From the NCBI GenBank assembly GCA_944384285.1, contig CALWSX010000112.1, positions 1 to 15,999 of the forward strand: 15,999 nucleotides of DNA, read 5' to 3'. The notes beneath the pieces are model-generated. The model saw nothing but the letters and a program-made list of their open reading frames with translations, was not told the origin of the DNA and ran no database searches. The translations under genes and the position numbers were made by a program. Source of the stretch: an uncultured Lachnospiraceae bacterium (GTDB lineage Bacteria > Bacillota > Clostridia > Lachnospirales > Anaerotignaceae). Positions 14,253 through 15,999 of the stretch are shown piece after piece. The stretch's first letter is position 1; the number at the start of each line of letters is the position of its first letter.

Positions 14253-14272
14253 ATCTTTTTTTTAAATATCAA
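14244..14272 (-). promoter_or_regulatory. Promoter of the TPR-DUF4037 unit
   Basis: On the minus strand TTGATA (14267-14272), a 17-nt spacer and a perfect TATAAT (14244-14249). Predicted start is near 14237, leaving a leader of about 65 nt before the TPR ATG. Confidence 0.8.
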
Positions 14273-14295
14273 GTAAAATATGCCCACACTTAACC

Positions 14296-14324
14296 AATAA
14301 AAAATAAATTTTTCTCAAAAATTT
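14296..14324 (-). terminator. Possible weak terminator of rqcH
   Basis: An all-AT stem AAATTTTT/AAAAATTT (14306-14313 with 14317-14324) with loop CTC lies 12 nt after the rqcH stop and is followed on the minus strand by ATTTTTTATT. With no G-C pairs it would be weak, so read-through from rqcH into the TPR unit is possible. Confidence 0.35.
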
Positions 14325-14336
14325 GTTATATTTTTT

Positions 14337-15999
14337 CTATTCTTTAAGTGATTCTTTCAGGGTATTTATAATTTTCAAATCAGGAGTTATATAATAAGTT
14401 TTGTTCTTTTCGTATATAACAAGCCCCGGTTTTGCACCTTTTGGTTTTTTTACATTTTTACATAAAGTCGTATCCACAGGCACCCCGGAAGAATTTTTTG
14501 CCTTACTGTAAAATACGGACATATTAAGAGCTTCCAAAAGTGTGGTATCCGGTACTTTTTCCGGTTCTCCGTTTGCTCTTATAATAACATGGGATCCTGG
14601 TATATTCTTTGTATGGAGCCAAATATCCGTTTTTTCTGCTATTTTCAAAGTAAGCTCATCATTTTGAACGTTGCTTTTTCCAACCAATATGTCATATCCA
14701 TCAGAAGAAACAAAGTTAAGTGGTTTTGATTTTTGAAGTTTCTTTGTAAGACCTTTTTTAACCGCCTTTCGTTTCATATAGCCAAATTCCGAAAGCTCGT
14801 CACGTATTTCGTTCAAATCTGATTCATTTGTTGAATTTTCTATTGCAACAAGAGTATTCTCAAGATACAAAAGCTCTTCATCATTAATTTTCTTTTGTAC
14901 TTCAATTGCCTCTATAGTTCTTTTTGCCTTATTGTATTTTGAAAAATATTTTTGGGCATTTTCTGACGGTGTTTTATTTTCGTCAAGTTCTATTTCTATT
15001 TCTGACATATTTTCATCATAAAAATTAACTGTCTTTAACTTTTTATCGCCTTTTTTTATAGCATATATATTTGCAGTTATAAGTTCGCCTTTAAGACGCC
15101 ATTTGTCCATATCTGAAAGGTCTTTAAGTGTATTTAACTGTATATTTTTCTTTTTAACACATCTTTCTATATTCCTTGAAACAACCATGTGCATATCATG
15201 TGCTTTTTGGGATATGTGGTATGCGTTATCTCTCTCAAAATAAAAATCTTCAAGCAGTTTTGAAATACTTGTGTATTGTTTTTTTATATACGAATCAAAC
15301 ATTTTAAGTTCAAATGCCGAAAAATCAACAATTTTTCTTGTTTCCGGTTCATATATTATTTCTGGCTCAAAATTTTTATTTTTTATGTCTAAAATTATAT
15401 TATAAAAACTGTCAAAAATACGGTTTAAATCATCGTTTGATAAAGTAAGAACAAAATCAAAAGGCGAAACCTTTGCTCTGTGACATATCTCAGAGGCAGA
15501 AAGGGGACTTATGCCCGTATATGTTTTATAAATAAATTCCTGGACTTTAAAGTTCTTTTTAGCTTCTGCTTCCGCAAAAAAAATCTGACGGTCAAGTGTA
15601 AGAGGGTTTATTTTATTTTGTGAAGGAGGATAAAAATAATCTCTTCCCGGTAAAACTTCTCTTACAGAACTTTTATCAAAAGAAACTCTCTTTATTGAGT
15701 CAAGAATTTTTCCTTTTTCATCAACAAGTATAATGTTGCTGTGTTTACCCATGATTTCAAGTATAAGTTTTTTTTCAGATTTATCGCCCATTTCATCAAG
15801 GGATTCTATACCTATTTCTATGATTCTTTCAAACTCAGGCTGGTTTACAGAAAGAATACGCCCTCCCGATAGATGCTTCCTTAAAACCATACAAAAAAGA
15901 GGCGCCGTCATTGGATTATTTCTTTGAACAGTTGTTATATGAAGTCTTGGATTATTTGGATTTGAAGATAAAAGGAGTTTATAATTTTCGTTTTTTCCT
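14337..15999 (-). CDS. rqcH: RqcH / NFACT family ribosome quality control protein, N-terminus outside window
   Basis: RqcH binds stalled 50S-peptidyl-tRNA complexes and recruits tRNA-Ala to add C-terminal alanine tails that mark the nascent chain for degradation. The window holds 553 codons. The frame stays open to the right edge, with family-typical KLLLSSNPNNPRLHIT upstream of the first in-window ATG at 15911. That ATG is therefore internal, and about 40 residues are missing by comparison with the usual start. NFACT-N features include APLFCMVLRKHLSGGRI and EIMGKHSNIILVD. A helical coiled-coil region occupies the middle, and the C-terminal NFACT-R domain carries DIWLHTKNIPGSHVIIRANG. Older databases call such proteins fibronectin-binding. 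The position matching the tRNA-contacting Asp-Arg pair of characterised RqcH appears as Glu-Arg here (15825-15830). Confidence 0.95.
   Translation of the reverse strand, partial: GKNENYKLLLSSNPNNPRLHITTVQRNNPMTAPLFCMVLRKHLSGGRILSVNQPEFERIIEIGIESLDEMGDKSEKKLILEIMGKHSNIILVDEKGKILDSIKRVSFDKSSVREVLPGRDYFYPPSQNKINPLTLDRQIFFAEAEAKKNFKVQEFIYKTYTGISPLSASEICHRAKVSPFDFVLTLSNDDLNRIFDSFYNIILDIKNKNFEPEIIYEPETRKIVDFSAFELKMFDSYIKKQYTSISKLLEDFYFERDNAYHISQKAHDMHMVVSRNIERCVKKKNIQLNTLKDLSDMDKWRLKGELITANIYAIKKGDKKLKTVNFYDENMSEIEIELDENKTPSENAQKYFSKYNKAKRTIEAIEVQKKINDEELLYLENTLVAIENSTNESDLNEIRDELSEFGYMKRKAVKKGLTKKLQKSKPLNFVSSDGYDILVGKSNVQNDELTLKIAEKTDIWLHTKNIPGSHVIIRANGEPEKVPDTTLLEALNMSVFYSKAKNSSGVPVDTTLCKNVKKPKGAKPGLVIYEKNKTYYITPDLKIINTLKESLKE

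Noticed and set aside
15909..15911. ATG as the start of rqcH
   Set aside because: Conserved NFACT sequence continues upstream in frame to the window edge, so this methionine is internal.
1..15999. CRISPR array, insertion sequence, prophage or integrase
   Set aside because: No regularly spaced repeats, transposase or phage genes, or att-like duplications were seen on either strand.

Overview
The window is low-GC, gene-dense DNA with AGGAGG-type ribosome binding sites, consensus SigA-type promoters and short U-tailed hairpin terminators. Together with the gene content (trmK-nif3, pgpH-ybeY, rqcH, a clostridial-type ferredoxin, DUF4037 plus TPR) this points to an anaerobic member of the Firmicutes, class Clostridia. 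I cannot name a genus. TGA, TAA and TAG all serve as stops, and no prophage, IS element, CRISPR array or rRNA is visible. Most of the window is conserved housekeeping sequence.

Layout. (1) 1-376, minus: 5' part of a DUF554 membrane protein gene, running off the left edge. (2) 533-698, plus: tRNA-Lys(CTT) with its own near-consensus promoter and terminator. (3) 700-1610, plus: a two-gene iron-sulfur operon, a 2[4Fe-4S] ferredoxin translationally coupled to a polytopic membrane protein with CX3C and CX2C motifs, preceded by a 15-bp palindrome and closed by a terminator. (4) 7635 down to 1620, minus: a six-gene operon trmK-nif3-like-uup-plsX-acpP-rnc read from one strong promoter. It combines tRNA modification, a metal-binding DUF34 protein, an ABC-F ribosome-associated ATPase, the phospholipid/fatty acid genes plsX and acpP, and RNase III. 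(5) 7768-7917, plus: an overlooked 49-codon hydrophobic small-protein gene divergent from trmK. (6) 7925-12222, plus: an operon of an unknown 87-aa acidic protein, the c-di-AMP phosphodiesterase pgpH, ybeY (rRNA maturation) and cca (tRNA 3'-end synthesis). (7) 14272 down to 12231, minus: a two-gene unit of a 42-residue-repeat TPR protein and a DUF4037 putative nucleotidyltransferase, with a hairpin between them. (8) 15999 down to 14337, minus: rqcH (NFACT family ribosome quality control), with its N-terminus beyond the right edge.

Theme. Translation and RNA metabolism dominate (tRNA-Lys, trmK, uup, rnc, ybeY, cca, rqcH), mixed with lipid synthesis and cyclic-di-AMP turnover. The least understood parts are the TPR/DUF4037 pair, the ferredoxin/membrane Fe-S pair, the 49-aa membrane peptide and the 87-aa protein ahead of pgpH. 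I did not find a clearly new defence or mobile system. The TPR/nucleotidyltransferase pair is the best candidate for undescribed biology.
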